Of a stretch of DNA of 6,929 nt, positions 6,734-6,929 are shown piece after piece (the first letter of the stretch is position 1; each line of letters starts with the position of its first letter). The position numbers and the translations under genes are program-made. The stretch is from NCBI GenBank assembly GCA_031268615.1, contig JAIRWZ010000063.1, positions 1-6,929 of the forward strand. Reading direction: 5' to 3'. The notes below the pieces were generated by a model. The model did no database searches. It was not told the origin of the DNA and saw only the letters and a list, made by a program, of their open reading frames with translations. This DNA is from Actinomycetes bacterium (GTDB lineage: Bacteria; Actinomycetota; Coriobacteriia; WRKU01; WQUG01).

Positions 6734-6755
6734 TACCTTATCAGAGTAAATGCAG
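6734..6755 (-). repeat. Candidate right terminal inverted repeat of the IS
   Basis: Partner of 5061-5082. It lies about 70 bp upstream of the transposase start, the usual place for the transposase-proximal IS end. Confidence 0.6.
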
Positions 6756-6770
6756 GCTGTATTGAGAAAC

Positions 6771-6818
6771 TGCATTCGTCGTGAAAATCTACGGTCCGCA
6801 TCCGTCACCACGTATGCA
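6771..6818. repeat. Stem-loop repeat, copy 2
   Basis: It has the same apex as the copy at 5061-5130 (16 identical bases, 6791-6806) but different supporting arms: CGTG (6780-6783) with CACG (6809-6812), and TGCAT (6771-6775) with ATGCA (6814-6818). The copies share architecture and apex, while the stem sequence differs yet still pairs. It lies just outside the candidate right IS end. Confidence 0.5.
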
Positions 6819-6929
6819 TACGGATTTCAGTTGAAAACGCTCTACGAAAATAAAAGCAAGCTCGCTAAAGCGCATCTTTCACAGTCGAAAGAATAGCACA
6901 TTTTTAGATGATTTGCTCTGTCGGTCGGG
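6819..6929. other. Non-coding right flank
   Basis: An AT-rich stretch with no recognisable gene on either strand. An ATG at 6910 opens a frame to the window edge without a ribosome binding site, so I do not call it. Confidence 0.4.

Larger units (their letters stand above)
5061..6755 (-). mobile_element. IS30-family insertion sequence
   Basis: A single IS30-type transposase is enclosed by imperfect terminal inverted repeats: 5061-5082 and the complement of 6734-6755 share CTGCATTTACTC, a central G, and TAAGGTA (20 of 22 positions). The implied length is 1695 bp, at the upper end for IS30 elements. The sequence is more AT-rich than the pyr operon. A target duplication cannot be seen: the bases just outside are AAT and GCT. 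The boundaries are therefore less certain than the presence of the element, and about 275 bp at the left end lie downstream of the transposase without a gene. Confidence 0.65.

Noticed and set aside
6847..6866. Possible minus-strand terminator right of the IS (AGCG/TGCT hairpin then TTTTATTTT)
   Set aside because: Only four base pairs, one of them G-U; too weak to call.

Overview
The window holds the 5' part of a de novo pyrimidine biosynthesis operon on the minus strand, with an IS30-family insertion sequence just upstream in the same orientation. Reading right to left, the operon is pyrR (regulator), pyrB (aspartate carbamoyltransferase), pyrC (dihydroorotase), carA (small subunit of carbamoyl phosphate synthetase) and a tandem universal stress protein (Usp) gene cut by the window's left edge. 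All junctions overlap or nearly touch, and ribosome binding sites sit inside the end of the preceding gene, so this looks like one transcription unit.

Region by region: 1-810 is the partial usp gene, which shares a 4-bp ATGA overlap with carA; 807-1985 is carA; 1972-3291 pyrC; 3269-4219 (or 4231) pyrB; 4228-4815 pyrR; 4816-4974 a leader and promoter. The leader carries a recognisable PyrR-binding loop and a set of mutually exclusive helices, one of which would cover the pyrR ribosome binding site. From 5061 to 6755 lies an IS30-type element with 22-bp imperfect inverted repeats (20/22 identical) and one 434-residue transposase. Two related stem-loop repeats with an identical apex lie at 5061-5130 and 6771-6818. 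I see no gene in 6823-6929.

Together CarA (with a CarB not seen here), PyrB and PyrC cover the first three steps of UMP synthesis, and PyrR would shut the operon down when UMP is plentiful by binding the leader RNA. The Usp gene is an unusual fifth member.

The organism is a bacterium. PyrR-controlled leaders, a class I dihydroorotase of about 440 residues and the order pyrR-pyrB-pyrC-carA fit Bacillota, Deinococcota or Chloroflexota rather than enteric Proteobacteria. The GC-rich operon and the tandem Usp make me lean to Chloroflexota, but this is a guess. The IS is visibly more AT-rich than the operon, consistent with transfer.
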